Positions 52,996-62,865 of a stretch of DNA of 64,000 nt are shown here, one piece after another. Under the pieces are notes generated by a model. The model had not been told where the DNA came from, ran no database searches, and saw nothing but the letters and a program-made list of their open reading frames with translations. Both the position numbers and the translations under genes were made by a program. The stretch's first letter is position 1. The number at the start of each line of letters is the position of its first letter. Origin of the DNA: Sphingopyxis sp. LK2115 (lineage in GTDB: Bacteria > Pseudomonadota > Alphaproteobacteria > Sphingomonadales > Sphingomonadaceae); assembly GCF_014595975.1 (NCBI RefSeq), contig NZ_JABWGQ010000023.1, positions 1-64,000 on the forward strand, written 5' to 3'.

Positions 52996-54069
52996 ATGAA
53001 CATCATCGTCCCCGTCATCCTCTCCGGCGGCTCCGGCACGCGCCTCTGGCCCGTATCGACCGGCGAAGCGCCCAAACAATTCCAGCGCTTGACGGGTAGC
53101 GCCAGCATGTTTTTGCAAACCCTGGAGCGCGCAAGCGATCGGACCCGCTTCGCCGCGCCGCTGGTCGTGTGCGGCCCGGCGCACGTCGCGCATGTCGAGG
53201 CCGATCTGGCGACGGCGCGCATCGACGACGCGCGGATCATCGTCGAGCCCGCCGCGCGCAACACCGCTCCGGCGATTGCCCTCGCCGCGCTGACCGCGCT
53301 GGCCGATGATCCCGCCGCGACGATCCTTGTCATGCCCGCCGATCATGTGATGACCGACGTGCCGGCCTTCCTCGCGGCGGTCGAAGCCGCGCGTCCCGCG
53401 GTCGGCGGCGGCGCGCTCGCGACCTTCGGCATCGCACCGTCGCATCCCGAAACCGGCTATGGCTATATCGCGGCGGGCGCGCCGGTGACGGGCGCGCCGG
53501 GCGTCCACCTGGTGCAACGTTTCGTCGAAAAGCCGCCCCGCGAGCGCGCCGAGGCGATGCTGTCCCAAGGCGGCCATTACTGGAACGCCGGCATCTTCCT
53601 GATGCGCGCCGACCGCTTTCTGGCCGAACTGGAACGGCAGCAGCCCGCCATGGCGTCCGCCTGCACCGCGGCGATGAACGCTGCGCAGGCCGACGGTGCA
53701 AAGCTCCATCCGGGTGCCGAGGCCTTTCTTGCCAGCCCATCGGACTCGATCGACTATGCGGTGATGGAGGGCGCCAGCCATGTCGTCGTCGTTCCCGTCG
53801 ATCCCGGCTGGTCCGACGTCGGCGGCTGGGCCGCGCTCCACGCGCTGGGGGACAAGGACGCGGCGGGCAATGTCCGCATTGGCGACGTTATCGCACTGGA
53901 CGCAAACGACAATTATCTGCGCGCGGGCAATGGCAAGCGGGTTGCCGTCGTCGGCGTTTCGGACCTGGTGGTCGTCGCGCATGGCGATGACGTCCTTGTC
54001 ATTCCGCGCGAACGCGCGCAGGAGGTCAAGGCGATCGTCGAGGCGCTCGCCAAGCCGCCGCTGCGCTGA
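52996..54069 (+). CDS. manC: Mannose-1-phosphate guanylyltransferase
   Basis: ManC makes GDP-mannose from GTP and mannose-1-phosphate. The 357-aa single-domain form has the pyrophosphorylase signature [13 protein letters not shown] near residues 9-21, [19 protein letters not shown] and FVEKPP. It lacks the C-terminal isomerase domain of the longer ManC enzymes, which fits the separate isomerase gene just before it. AAGG sits 7 nt before the ATG. No phosphomannomutase gene is in the window. Confidence 0.93.
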   Translation: MNIIVPVILSGGSGTRLWPVSTGEAPKQFQRLTGSASMFLQTLERASDRTRFAAPLVVCGPAHVAHVEADLATARIDDARIIVEPAARNTAPAIALAALTALADDPAATILVMPADHVMTDVPAFLAAVEAARPAVGGGALATFGIAPSHPETGYGYIAAGAPVTGAPGVHLVQRFVEKPPRERAEAMLSQGGHYWNAGIFLMRADRFLAELERQQPAMASACTAAMNAAQADGAKLHPGAEAFLASPSDSIDYAVMEGASHVVVVPVDPGWSDVGGWAALHALGDKDAAGNVRIGDVIALDANDNYLRAGNGKRVAVVGVSDLVVVAHGDDVLVIPRERAQEVKAIVEALAKPPLR

Positions 54070-54084
54070 GCGCACGCCCCTCCC

Positions 54085-54113
54085 CTTGCACCCCCCGCCG
54101 CCATCGCCCATAT
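54085..54113 (+). promoter_or_regulatory. Putative heat-shock (RpoH) promoter of hslVU
   Basis: CTTGCAC and CCCATAT are spaced by 15 bp, close to the RpoH consensus (CTTGAAA, N11-16, CCCATNT). The -10 box ends only 8 bp before the hslV ATG, so transcription should begin at or within a few bases of that codon. hslVU is a classical RpoH operon in proteobacteria. The match is by eye. Confidence 0.5.
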
Positions 54114-54121
54114 CGCGCGGC

Positions 54122-54688
54122 ATGACCCACCCCCACGCGCAAAGTGCCGCGCCCTGGCACGGAACCACCATTCTTTCGGCCCGCAACGACGGCAAGGTCG
54201 TCGTCATCGGCGATGGCCAGGTGTCGATGGGCCAGACGGTGATGAAGCCCAACGCCCGCAAGGTCCGCCGCCTGCACGACGGCAGCGTGATCGGCGGCTT
54301 CGCGGGCGCGACCGCCGACGCCTTTACCCTGTTCGAGCGGCTCGAGGCCAAGCTCGAACGCCACAACGGCCAATTGCTCCGTGCGGCGGTCGAGCTGGCG
54401 AAGGACTGGCGCACCGACAAATATCTGCGCAACCTGGAAGCGATGATGATTGTCGCCGACAAGGATGTCACGCTGGTCATCACCGGCAACGGCGACGTGC
54501 TCGAACCCATGGGCGGCATCGCGGCGATCGGTTCGGGCGGCAATTTCGCGCTGTCCGCGGCGCGCGCGCTCGCCGATTATGAAAAAGACCCCGAAGTGCT
54601 GGCGAAAAAGGCGATGGCCGTCGCCGCCGAAATCTGCGTTTACACCAACGACCAGTTCACGCTCGAAACCATCGACATCCGGGCATAA
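54122..54688 (+). CDS. hslV: ATP-dependent protease, peptidase subunit HslV
   Basis: HslV forms the two-ring peptidase core of the HslUV (ClpYQ) protease. The 188-aa precursor has a 14-residue propeptide, and the mature protein begins at Thr15 in HGTTIL, the nucleophile. [18 protein letters not shown] and [15 protein letters not shown] are typical. Here the ATG at 54122 has no Shine-Dalgarno sequence and lies right after the putative RpoH promoter, so the message may be leaderless. hslU follows 5 bp after the stop. Confidence 0.95.
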   Translation: MTHPHAQSAAPWHGTTILSARNDGKVVVIGDGQVSMGQTVMKPNARKVRRLHDGSVIGGFAGATADAFTLFERLEAKLERHNGQLLRAAVELAKDWRTDKYLRNLEAMMIVADKDVTLVITGNGDVLEPMGGIAAIGSGGNFALSAARALADYEKDPEVLAKKAMAVAAEICVYTNDQFTLETIDIRA

Positions 54689-54693
54689 TTCCC

Positions 54694-55995
54694 ATGAACA
54701 AAGATTTGACCCCAAAGGCGATTGTCGCCGCACTGGACACGCATATCATCGGTCAGGATGCGGCGAAGCGCGCGGTCGCGGTGGCGCTGCGCAATCGCTG
54801 GCGCCGCCAGCAGCTGCCCGCCGAGCTGCGCGACGAGGTGACGCCGAAGAATATCCTGATGATCGGTCCCACCGGCTGCGGCAAGACCGAGATATCGCGC
54901 CGCCTCGCCAAGCTTGCCGACGCGCCTTTCATCAAGGTCGAGGCGACCAAGTTCACCGAGGTCGGCTATGTCGGCCGCGACGTCGAACAGATTGCGCGCG
55001 ACCTAGTCGAGGAAGCCGTACGGCTGGAAAAGGACCGCCGCCGCGATGCGGTGCGCGCCGCCGCCGAAGAGGCCGCGATGGAACGGCTGCTCGACGCGCT
55101 CACGGGCAAGGGCGCAAGCGAGGCGACGCGCCAGAGCTTTCGCCAGCGTATCCGCGAAGGCCATCTCGACGACAGCGAAGTCGAAATCGAGGTCGCCGAA
55201 GCGCCCGGCCTGAACTTTGAACTGCCCGGCCAGCCGGGGCAGATGAGCATGATCAACCTGTCCGACATGCTTGGCAAGGCCATGGCCGGCCTGCCCAGGA
55301 AGCGCCGCAAGATGAAGGTGATCGACGCCGCGACGCGGCTGATCGAGGAAGAGCAGGACAAAAGGCTCGACCAGGATGATGTCGCGCGCGTCGCGCTCGC
55401 CGATGCCGAGGCGAACGGCATCGTCTTTCTCGACGAAATCGACAAGATCGCGGTCAGCGATGTACGCGGCGGCTCGGTCAGCCGCGAGGGGGTGCAGCGC
55501 GACCTCTTGCCACTGATCGAGGGCACGACGGTCGCGACCAAATATGGGCCGATGAAGACCGACCATATCCTTTTCATCGCCAGCGGCGCCTTCCACGTCG
55601 CCAAGCCCAGCGACCTGCTCCCCGAATTGCAAGGCCGTCTGCCGATCCGCGTCGAACTCAGCGCGCTCACCGAAGCCGATTTCGTCCGCATCCTGAAAGA
55701 GACGAAGGCGGGCCTTCCCGAACAATATGCGGCGCTGCTCGGCACCGAGGGCGTGACGCTGAACTTCACCGACGACGCGATCGCGCGCGTCGCGAAACTT
55801 GCGGCGGAGGTCAACGAAAAGGTCGAGAATATCGGCGCGCGCCGCCTTCAGACGATCATGGAGCGGCTGGTCGAGGAGATCAGCTTCACCGCCGAAGACG
55901 CATCCGGCACCACGCTCGACATCGACGCTGCCTATGTCGACAGGCAGCTTGCCGATGTCGTCGGCGACACCGACCTCAGCAAATATGTGCTTTAG
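54694..55995 (+). CDS. hslU: ATP-dependent protease, ATPase subunit HslU
   Basis: HslU is the AAA+ unfoldase that feeds proteins to HslV. The 433-aa protein has Walker A GPTGCGKT (residues 58-65), the family insertion (I domain, about 110-245), Walker B IVFLDEID, and the conserved C-terminal tail ending DLSKYVL that docks into HslV. A hairpin (ATGTGC-TTTA-GCACAT, 55985-56000) spans the stop codon, and a palindromic element follows 40 bp later; either could end the transcript. Confidence 0.96.
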   Translation: MNKDLTPKAIVAALDTHIIGQDAAKRAVAVALRNRWRRQQLPAELRDEVTPKNILMIGPTGCGKTEISRRLAKLADAPFIKVEATKFTEVGYVGRDVEQIARDLVEEAVRLEKDRRRDAVRAAAEEAAMERLLDALTGKGASEATRQSFRQRIREGHLDDSEVEIEVAEAPGLNFELPGQPGQMSMINLSDMLGKAMAGLPRKRRKMKVIDAATRLIEEEQDKRLDQDDVARVALADAEANGIVFLDEIDKIAVSDVRGGSVSREGVQRDLLPLIEGTTVATKYGPMKTDHILFIASGAFHVAKPSDLLPELQGRLPIRVELSALTEADFVRILKETKAGLPEQYAALLGTEGVTLNFTDDAIARVAKLAAEVNEKVENIGARRLQTIMERLVEEISFTAEDASGTTLDIDAAYVDRQLADVVGDTDLSKYVL

Positions 55996-56039
55996 CACAT
56001 GAAGGCGGGGTTTGGCCGATCGCGGCCTCGCTCATCGTC

Positions 56040-56060
56040 ATCCCGGACCTGATCCGGGAT
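56040..56060. repeat. REP-like palindromic element
   Basis: ATCCCGGA and TCCGGGAT form a perfect 8-bp stem with the 5-nt loop CCTGA. This type of palindrome is scattered between genes in many alphaproteobacteria. It lies in the 266-bp gap between hslU and the RodZ-like gene and may protect or end the hslU message. I saw no second copy in the window. Confidence 0.55.
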
Positions 56061-56261
56061 GGCGAAGGCGCGTAATGGTCTGGTGGCTTCCAAACCATCG
56101 CCCACGCCCCGCACCAACAATCCAGGCCCCTCATCAACAAACCCAAACCGGCATCTTTTCCTCCGTCCATTTACCGAACTCCATTTGACTTTCGCGCGCC
56201 CGCAATGCGATGAACGGACGACACGGCCGATCTGGGTCAAACGGCCGGCACGGAGACAGCA

Positions 56262-57119
56262 ATGACGGACGAGGACGTCGCCCCGCAGCAGGGCGAGCTG
56301 GCGATCACGCGCACAGGCGATCGGCTTCGGCTGGCGCGCGAGGCCGCGGGATTGTCGCTGGCCGACGTGGCGACGCGCACACGCATCACCCAGCGCCATC
56401 TGGCGGCAATCGAAAGAAGCGAATTTTCGGAGCTTCCCGGCCGCACCTATGTCACCGGCTTCGCGCGCGCCTATGCCCGCGCGGTCGACCTGCCAGAGGC
56501 AGAAATCGGCGCCGCGATCCGCCAGGAACTCGAAGAGGATGAATATGGCGCGCGGCCGCTTTACGAAGCCTATGAGCCGACCGATCCCGCGCGCCTGCCG
56601 ACCGCGCGGCTGACCTGGACGCTTGTGATCGTCACGCTGCTGCTCGCGTCGGCCTATGGCGTCTGGCGTTTCCTGTCGGTCGAACCCGACGAGGCGCTCA
56701 TCGCCGCGCAGAACCGCGACGCCGAAGCATCCGAAGCCCCCGAAAGCGCAGCGAGCACGACGCCCGCGGCTAAGGTCGGCGGCTCGTCCGCCGAGGTTGC
56801 AGCGAATGCGCCCGTCGTGCTGACCGGCCTCTCCGAAGTCTGGATCGGCTTCGATGACGCCGAGGGCAAGACCGAAAACTGGCGCACGCTCGACCCCGGC
56901 GAAACCTATGAAGTCCCACCCGCCTATATCGAGCAGTTCACGCTGCGCACCAGCATACCGCAAGCGCTGAAAGTCACGGTCGGCGGCCGCGACGTTGGCC
57001 CCGTCGGCCCCGCCGACACGCTGGTCAAGAATATCTCGCTGAAACCCGCCGACCTGATCGCGCGCGCCGGGGGAACCGGCGCAGCGGGCAACACCGCGCC
57101 GACCCGCCCGCAGGGCTGA
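56262..57119 (+). CDS. RodZ-like membrane protein with N-terminal helix-turn-helix
   Basis: This 285-aa protein has a cytoplasmic HTH_25 domain (about residues 18-90, with LRLAREAAGLSLADVATRT), one membrane segment (about 118-138), a low-complexity linker and a periplasmic DUF4115 domain (about 185-265). This is the RodZ layout, in which the HTH binds the actin-like MreB and helps set cell shape. GGAG lies 8 nt before the ATG. It precedes cpoB by about 115 bp. A transcription-factor role is less likely given the membrane anchor. Confidence 0.85.
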   Translation: MTDEDVAPQQGELAITRTGDRLRLAREAAGLSLADVATRTRITQRHLAAIERSEFSELPGRTYVTGFARAYARAVDLPEAEIGAAIRQELEEDEYGARPLYEAYEPTDPARLPTARLTWTLVIVTLLLASAYGVWRFLSVEPDEALIAAQNRDAEASEAPESAASTTPAAKVGGSSAEVAANAPVVLTGLSEVWIGFDDAEGKTENWRTLDPGETYEVPPAYIEQFTLRTSIPQALKVTVGGRDVGPVGPADTLVKNISLKPADLIARAGGTGAAGNTAPTRPQG

Positions 57120-57234
57120 TCGACCGGTCGGCCGGGCCGGTCGCCGCGACAGCGCACCTAAATGGGTTTGCGCTGGCGCGGCTTCGCGCGTTATGGACGG
57201 GAAAACTGGTTAACGAATGGGGACCGAAAAGCAG

Positions 57235-58176
57235 ATGAGGATGCGTCAGATCTCTATCCTGGGGACGGCGGCGATCGCGCTGGTCGCGCCAGTGTCGGCC
57301 GCGGCCCAGGACGCGGCGCTCGGCAAGCGCGTCGAGCGGCTCGAAAAGGAAATGCGGGCGGTCCAGCGCACCGTCTTCCCCGGTGGCAGCCCGACCTTTT
57401 TCGAAGGCGAGATCGCACCCGACAACACGCCGGGCGAGCGCGCACGCGCCAACGCCCCGGTGATCGACCTGACCGCGCGCGTCGACGCGCTGGAGAGCCA
57501 GTTACAGGCCTTGACGGCGCAGACCGAGCAAAATGCCTTCCAGCTGCGCGAGCTGGAAAAGAAGGTCGCCGCCTATAAGGCGGAGATGGACAAGCGTTTC
57601 GCCGACCCGGCGGCTGCCGAAGACACGGCAACCCCCGCCAGCCTTGCGCCCACGATCAAGGCGCCCGCCGCGGCTACGGCGACCGCGACGCTGGCCACCA
57701 GGCCGGTCAGCAAACCCGCGGCCAAGCCCGCCGGGCCCGACGCCGCCCGGCTTGCGCTCGTCAAGGCGGTCGAGGTTCCGGCGACCGGTAACGAGACCAA
57801 GGACGCCTATGACTATGGCTATCGCCTGTGGGACGCCAAACTTTACCCCGAGGCGCAGGCGCAATTGAAAAGCGTCGTCGCCAAATGGCCGCAAAGCAGC
57901 TATGCAAGCTTTGCGCAGAATCTCCTCGGCCGTGCCTATCTCGACGAAGGCAAGCCCAGCCTTGCGGCGGTCGCTTTCTACAATAATTACAAGGACCGCC
58001 CCAGCGGGCCGCGCGCGCCGCACAGCCTGATGTACATGGGCGTGGCGCTCGACCGGCTCGGCCGCAAGGCCGACGCCTGCAAGGCGTTCCGCGAGCTTGA
58101 CGAAGTCTATGGCGACAAGGCGCCGCAGGATGTTCGCACCGATGCTGCCGCCGCAAAAGCAAAAGCAGGCTGCTGA
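57235..58176 (+). CDS. cpoB: Cell division coordinator CpoB (YbgF, Tol-Pal system)
   Basis: This periplasmic protein of about 313 aa has a signal peptide (cleavage near AAAQ), an N-terminal trimerising coiled coil (VERLEKEMRAVQ and later ALESQLQALTAQ), a Pro/Ala-rich linker and C-terminal tetratricopeptide repeats (about residues 195-310: YDYGYRLWDAKLYPEAQAQL). It coordinates the Tol-Pal complex with septal peptidoglycan synthesis. The start could be 57217, 57235 or 57241; I chose the middle ATG, as none has a clear ribosome site. The following tilS overlaps its end, as often in alphaproteobacteria. Confidence 0.88.
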   Translation: MRMRQISILGTAAIALVAPVSAAAQDAALGKRVERLEKEMRAVQRTVFPGGSPTFFEGEIAPDNTPGERARANAPVIDLTARVDALESQLQALTAQTEQNAFQLRELEKKVAAYKAEMDKRFADPAAAEDTATPASLAPTIKAPAAATATATLATRPVSKPAAKPAGPDAARLALVKAVEVPATGNETKDAYDYGYRLWDAKLYPEAQAQLKSVVAKWPQSSYASFAQNLLGRAYLDEGKPSLAAVAFYNNYKDRPSGPRAPHSLMYMGVALDRLGRKADACKAFRELDEVYGDKAPQDVRTDAAAAKAKAGC

Positions 58177-59146
58177 GCGCGATGTCGCGGGGCGCCTTGC
58201 CGGCGACCTCGCCGCGCTGCTCGGCGCCGACTGGCATCGGCTTCATTATGGCGTCGCGGTGTCGGGCGGACCCGACAGCATGGCGCTGCTCTGGATGATG
58301 GTGTCGCTGCTGCCCGGCCAGGTCTGGGCGGCGACGGTCGATCACGGCCTGCGCAACGGGTCCGACGACGAAGCGCGCATGGTCGCCGCCTTCTGCGCGC
58401 GCGAACATATTCCGCATTCGACGCTGAAACCGCCCACCCCGATCCGCGGATCGTTGCAGGCAGCAGCGCGCAACGAACGCTATCGCCTGCTCGAACAATG
58501 GCGCGAAGCCCATGCGCTCGACCATATCGCCACGGCGCATCACGCCGACGACCAGCTGGAAACGATCGTCATGCGGCTCAATCGCGCGAGCGGAGTCGGC
58601 GGGCTTGCCGCAATCCGCGCGACCAATGGCGCGGTTCTGCGACCGCTTCTTGGCTGGCGGCGCAGCGAACTGGTCGAAGTCGCGCTCGACAATGATCTGC
58701 CCTTCATCGACGATCCCTCGAACAGCGACGACCGCTTCGATCGCGCACGGCTGCGCCATGCGCTGCGTTCACAGACCGTGCTGGATCCCGTTGCGGCGGC
58801 GAAATCGGCCGCCTGTCTTGCCGAAGCCGACGAGGCGCTCGATTGGGCGGTTGAACGACTGATCGCGGGCTGGCCCGACGCTTCGGACATTGCGGTGATC
58901 CGCGACGACGCCTATCCGCCCGAACTGTTCCGCCGCGTCGTCGCGCAGCGGCTGCGCGCCAATGCGCCGCAACTGGTGCTGCGCGGCGCCGCGCTCGACG
59001 GGGTGATCGCCGCGATGCGCGCCGGGCGGCGCGCGATGGTCGGCGCACTGCTGATCGATGCTGTGCGCGGGCCCGATGGGACGATCTGGCGCATTTCCGC
59101 GGCGCCGCGCCGGAAAACCGGGGCGATGGCTCCGAAAAAGACCTGA
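58142..59146 (+). CDS. tilS: tRNA(Ile) lysidine synthetase
   Basis: TilS attaches lysine to C34 of the CAU-anticodon tRNA-Ile so that it reads AUA, an essential step. The 334-aa protein has the PP-loop SGGPDS at residues 41-46, then TVDHGLRNGSDDEA and ATAHHADDQLETIVMRL. The C-terminal part is short, lacking the full substrate-binding domains of E. coli TilS, as in other alphaproteobacteria. The ATG at 58142 lies 35 bp inside cpoB; upstream in-frame Met codons are also possible. Confidence 0.9.
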   Translation: MLPPQKQKQAAERDVAGRLAGDLAALLGADWHRLHYGVAVSGGPDSMALLWMMVSLLPGQVWAATVDHGLRNGSDDEARMVAAFCAREHIPHSTLKPPTPIRGSLQAAARNERYRLLEQWREAHALDHIATAHHADDQLETIVMRLNRASGVGGLAAIRATNGAVLRPLLGWRRSELVEVALDNDLPFIDDPSNSDDRFDRARLRHALRSQTVLDPVAAAKSAACLAEADEALDWAVERLIAGWPDASDIAVIRDDAYPPELFRRVVAQRLRANAPQLVLRGAALDGVIAAMRAGRRAMVGALLIDAVRGPDGTIWRISAAPRRKTGAMAPKKT

Positions 59147-59153
59147 TTGCCTC

Positions 59154-59188
59154 ATTGTCATTTAACCCGAACATCCTATCTTGTTCGG
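59154..59188 (+). promoter_or_regulatory. Putative heat-shock-type promoter and inverted repeat of ftsH
   Basis: CCTATCT (59175-59181) matches the alphaproteobacterial RpoH -10 box, and ATTGTC (59154-59159) is a partial -35 match. A perfect inverted repeat, CCGAACA and TGTTCGG with an 8-nt gap (59167-59188), covers the -10 box and may be an operator or a 5' hairpin. Confidence 0.45.
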
Positions 59189-59228
59189 ACAGAAGCGCAC
59201 CGCTTGCGCCGTTGAGGAAAGAATCCGA

Positions 59229-61172
<1,944 letters not shown>

Positions 61173-61198
61173 CTTTTACGCCTGTCGGGTTCGATGTG

Positions 61199-61603
61199 AT
61201 GGGCGGGGCCCCGTTTCGGCACATGACCCTTCATGTGCGAATCCTGCTCCTCGGCCTTTGCGCGCCTCTGCTGTGCGCCATGGCGCCGGGCGACATGAGC
61301 GTCGCCGCCTTTCTGGCGCGTGCAGGACCGCTCGAACGGCTGGGACCGCTGGCGCTTGCGACGCCGCAGGGCCTTGAGCTCAGGAATGAGGTGATCGCGG
61401 CGGGCAAGCGCTACAAGGCGCGCATCGACGCCGAGCGCCGTGCCGGCCGGAGGACGACCAGCTGTCCGCCCGAGTCGGGCAGCCTCTCTCCTGAACAATG
61501 GCTGGCGCATCTGCGCAGCTATCCGGCAGGCGTGCGCGGGCGGGTCAGCATCTACACCGCATTCGACGCGCTGATGAAGAAACGCTATCCCTGCCCCGCC
61601 TGA
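61199..61603 (+). CDS. Exported protein of unknown function
   Basis: This protein of about 134 aa begins with a hydrophobic signal-peptide-like segment (HVRILLLGLCAPLLCAMA). The mature part is small, with SVAAFLARAGPLERLG, a conserved-looking CPPESGSLSPEQWLAHLRSYP stretch and a Cys near the C-terminus that could form a disulfide with the first. Starts at 61199 or 61223 (ATG) are both possible, and neither has a strong ribosome site. It lies 26 bp after ftsH on the same strand. The second half reminds me of Rap1a/Tai-type small periplasmic proteins, but I would not assign it. Confidence 0.6.
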   Translation: MGGAPFRHMTLHVRILLLGLCAPLLCAMAPGDMSVAAFLARAGPLERLGPLALATPQGLELRNEVIAAGKRYKARIDAERRAGRRTTSCPPESGSLSPEQWLAHLRSYPAGVRGRVSIYTAFDALMKKRYPCPA

Positions 61604-61642
61604 TCCGCCAGGGATGCCGCAACAACGGATAAAGGAGCGATC

Positions 61643-61732
61643 ATGCGGTCAGGTTTAGCGTCCAAGGCCCTGTCGGCACCGACCCGGCCCGCCCCGGCGG
61701 CGACGCGGGGTCCGGCAGCAGGCGCGCGATGA
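61643..61732 (+). CDS. Possible 29-codon leader ORF coupled to the DUF3800 gene
   Basis: An AAAGGAG is placed 5 nt before an ATG at 61643, one of the best ribosome binding sites of the region. The ORF encodes a 29-aa Ala-, Pro- and Arg-rich peptide and ends with a TGA that overlaps the DUF3800 ATG (ATGA). The peptide has no recognisable motif. It may be a true small gene, a leader that drives coupled translation, or chance. Confidence 0.38.
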   Translation: MRSGLASKALSAPTRPAPAATRGPAAGAR

Positions 61733-62334
61733 CGATTTATTGCGACGAATCGGGCGGACTCAACGCCGGCGCGATGACCTTTTCCGCGGTGATGCTGACG
61801 CCCGAGGCCGCCGCCGACATCCACGCGCGCTTTCGCAGCGTCACCGGGCTGCGCGGCGAGCTCAAAGGCAGCCGCATCAGCCTTGTCGAACGCGCCTGGT
61901 TGCTCGAACTCTTCGACCGCGCGGGCGGCCGCGCATGGGTCGCGGTGGCCGAACGCGACCGGCTTGCGCAGAGCTCCGGCGGCAGGCTGCCGAGCGACCT
62001 CGATCTCTATGCCGCGCTGCTCGACCTCGCGATCGGCCGCTGGCTGCCCGAAACGGGCGGCGTCTGCACCGATGTCGTGATCGACGACGGACGCTACGAT
62101 CCCGATATCCTGGGCCGTGTCCGCGCCGAGATCCAGGCGGGGCTCGGCCAGTGGGGCCGCGCCTCGCTCGCCGACAGTCGGCGAAGCGAAGGCGTCCAGA
62201 TCGCCGATGTCATCGCCAACAGCCTGTTCAACATCGCTGTCAAATCGCCACGCGCCCGCCGCATACGGACGATCCTGAATCCGCTGATCGAGACAGGGGC
62301 GATCCGCGTCGCCAACCTCACCGCCATGCCATAG
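61729..62334 (+). CDS. DUF3800 domain protein
   Basis: This 201-aa protein belongs to the DUF3800 family. YCDESG at residues 4-9 holds the first acidic pair. DVVIDDG supplies another acidic cluster and the C-terminal QIADVIAN motif is typical. The pattern of acidic residues suggests a ribonuclease-H-like, metal-dependent fold, but no activity is firmly established. Members occur in mobile and defence contexts as well as in stable chromosomal places like this one. The start overlaps the stop of a 29-codon ORF with a strong ribosome site, so its translation may be coupled. Confidence 0.8.
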   Translation: MTIYCDESGGLNAGAMTFSAVMLTPEAAADIHARFRSVTGLRGELKGSRISLVERAWLLELFDRAGGRAWVAVAERDRLAQSSGGRLPSDLDLYAALLDLAIGRWLPETGGVCTDVVIDDGRYDPDILGRVRAEIQAGLGQWGRASLADSRRSEGVQIADVIANSLFNIAVKSPRARRIRTILNPLIETGAIRVANLTAMP

Positions 62335-62339
62335 CAAAA

Positions 62340-62361
62340 GGGCCGCAGTTTCCTGCGGCCC
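62340..62361 (-). terminator. Intrinsic terminator of rpoZ
   Basis: GGGCCGCAG and CTGCGGCCC form a perfect 9-bp stem with a 4-nt loop. On the minus strand it is followed by TTTT, so it is a normal Rho-independent terminator for rpoZ. It lies 24 bp past the rpoZ stop and just after the stop of the convergent DUF3800 gene, which it may also serve. Confidence 0.85.
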
Positions 62362-62385
62362 CGTTGGCGATCCATTCGCTTCGAT

Positions 62386-62730
62386 TTATTCGAAGTCGCC
62401 GCCGCCGCCGGCGGGGCTGCGCGGCGGCGCCGCTGCGGTCAGGCGCAGCGCTTCGGCCGAGCGGCTGATCGAGCTGATTTCATCGGGCGTATCGTCGTCG
62501 TCAATGACGACCTTCTGCATCGACCCGACGAGCGCTTCCTGCAAATCCTTCGGACGGATCGTCTGCTCGGCGATTTCGCGCAGCGCGACGACGGGATTCT
62601 TGTCGCGGTCGCGGTCGACGGTCAGCTCCGAGCCGCCCGAAATTTCGCGGGCGCGATGCGCGGAGAGCAGGACCAGGTCGAAACGGTTGGGAACTTTGTC
62701 GACGCAATCCTCGACGGTAACGCGGGCCAT
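62386..62730 (-). CDS. rpoZ: RNA polymerase omega subunit
   Basis: Omega helps fold and assemble the beta' subunit and is part of the (p)ppGpp site 1 in proteobacteria. The 114-aa protein has [30 protein letters not shown] at its N-terminus (written here as the conserved segment of residues 1-30), followed by [14 protein letters not shown]. The C-terminal third is acidic and then Gly/Pro-rich, as in other alphaproteobacteria. AAGGAAATATC precedes the ATG. It has its own promoter upstream and its own terminator, and is divergent from the phospholipase gene. Confidence 0.95.
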   Translation of the reverse strand: MARVTVEDCVDKVPNRFDLVLLSAHRAREISGGSELTVDRDRDKNPVVALREIAEQTIRPKDLQEALVGSMQKVVIDDDDTPDEISSISRSAEALRLTAAAPPRSPAGGGGDFE

Positions 62731-62787
62731 GATATTTCCTTAAACGGGAGAGGCCAGCCCTGTATGGGGCATGGCGGCAAGCGCTGC

Positions 62788-62816
62788 GCGCTAGCAGGCT
62801 CGGCTTCGCCTGTCAA
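62788..62816 (-). promoter_or_regulatory. Putative sigma-70-type promoter of rpoZ
   Basis: On the minus strand a perfect TTGACA (62816-62811) is followed after 17 bp by TAGCGC (62793-62788). The start site would fall about 50 bp before the rpoZ ATG. The same box pattern is found before tRNA-Lys. Confidence 0.55.
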
Positions 62817-62865
62817 CGAACGCGCCGCCCTTGCGGCACGTGACGATGCCGGCCTATGAACGGGC

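Noticed and set aside
52885-54543. A 552-codon open frame on the minus strand
   Set aside because: It is antisense to manC and hslV. Both of those have clear family motifs.
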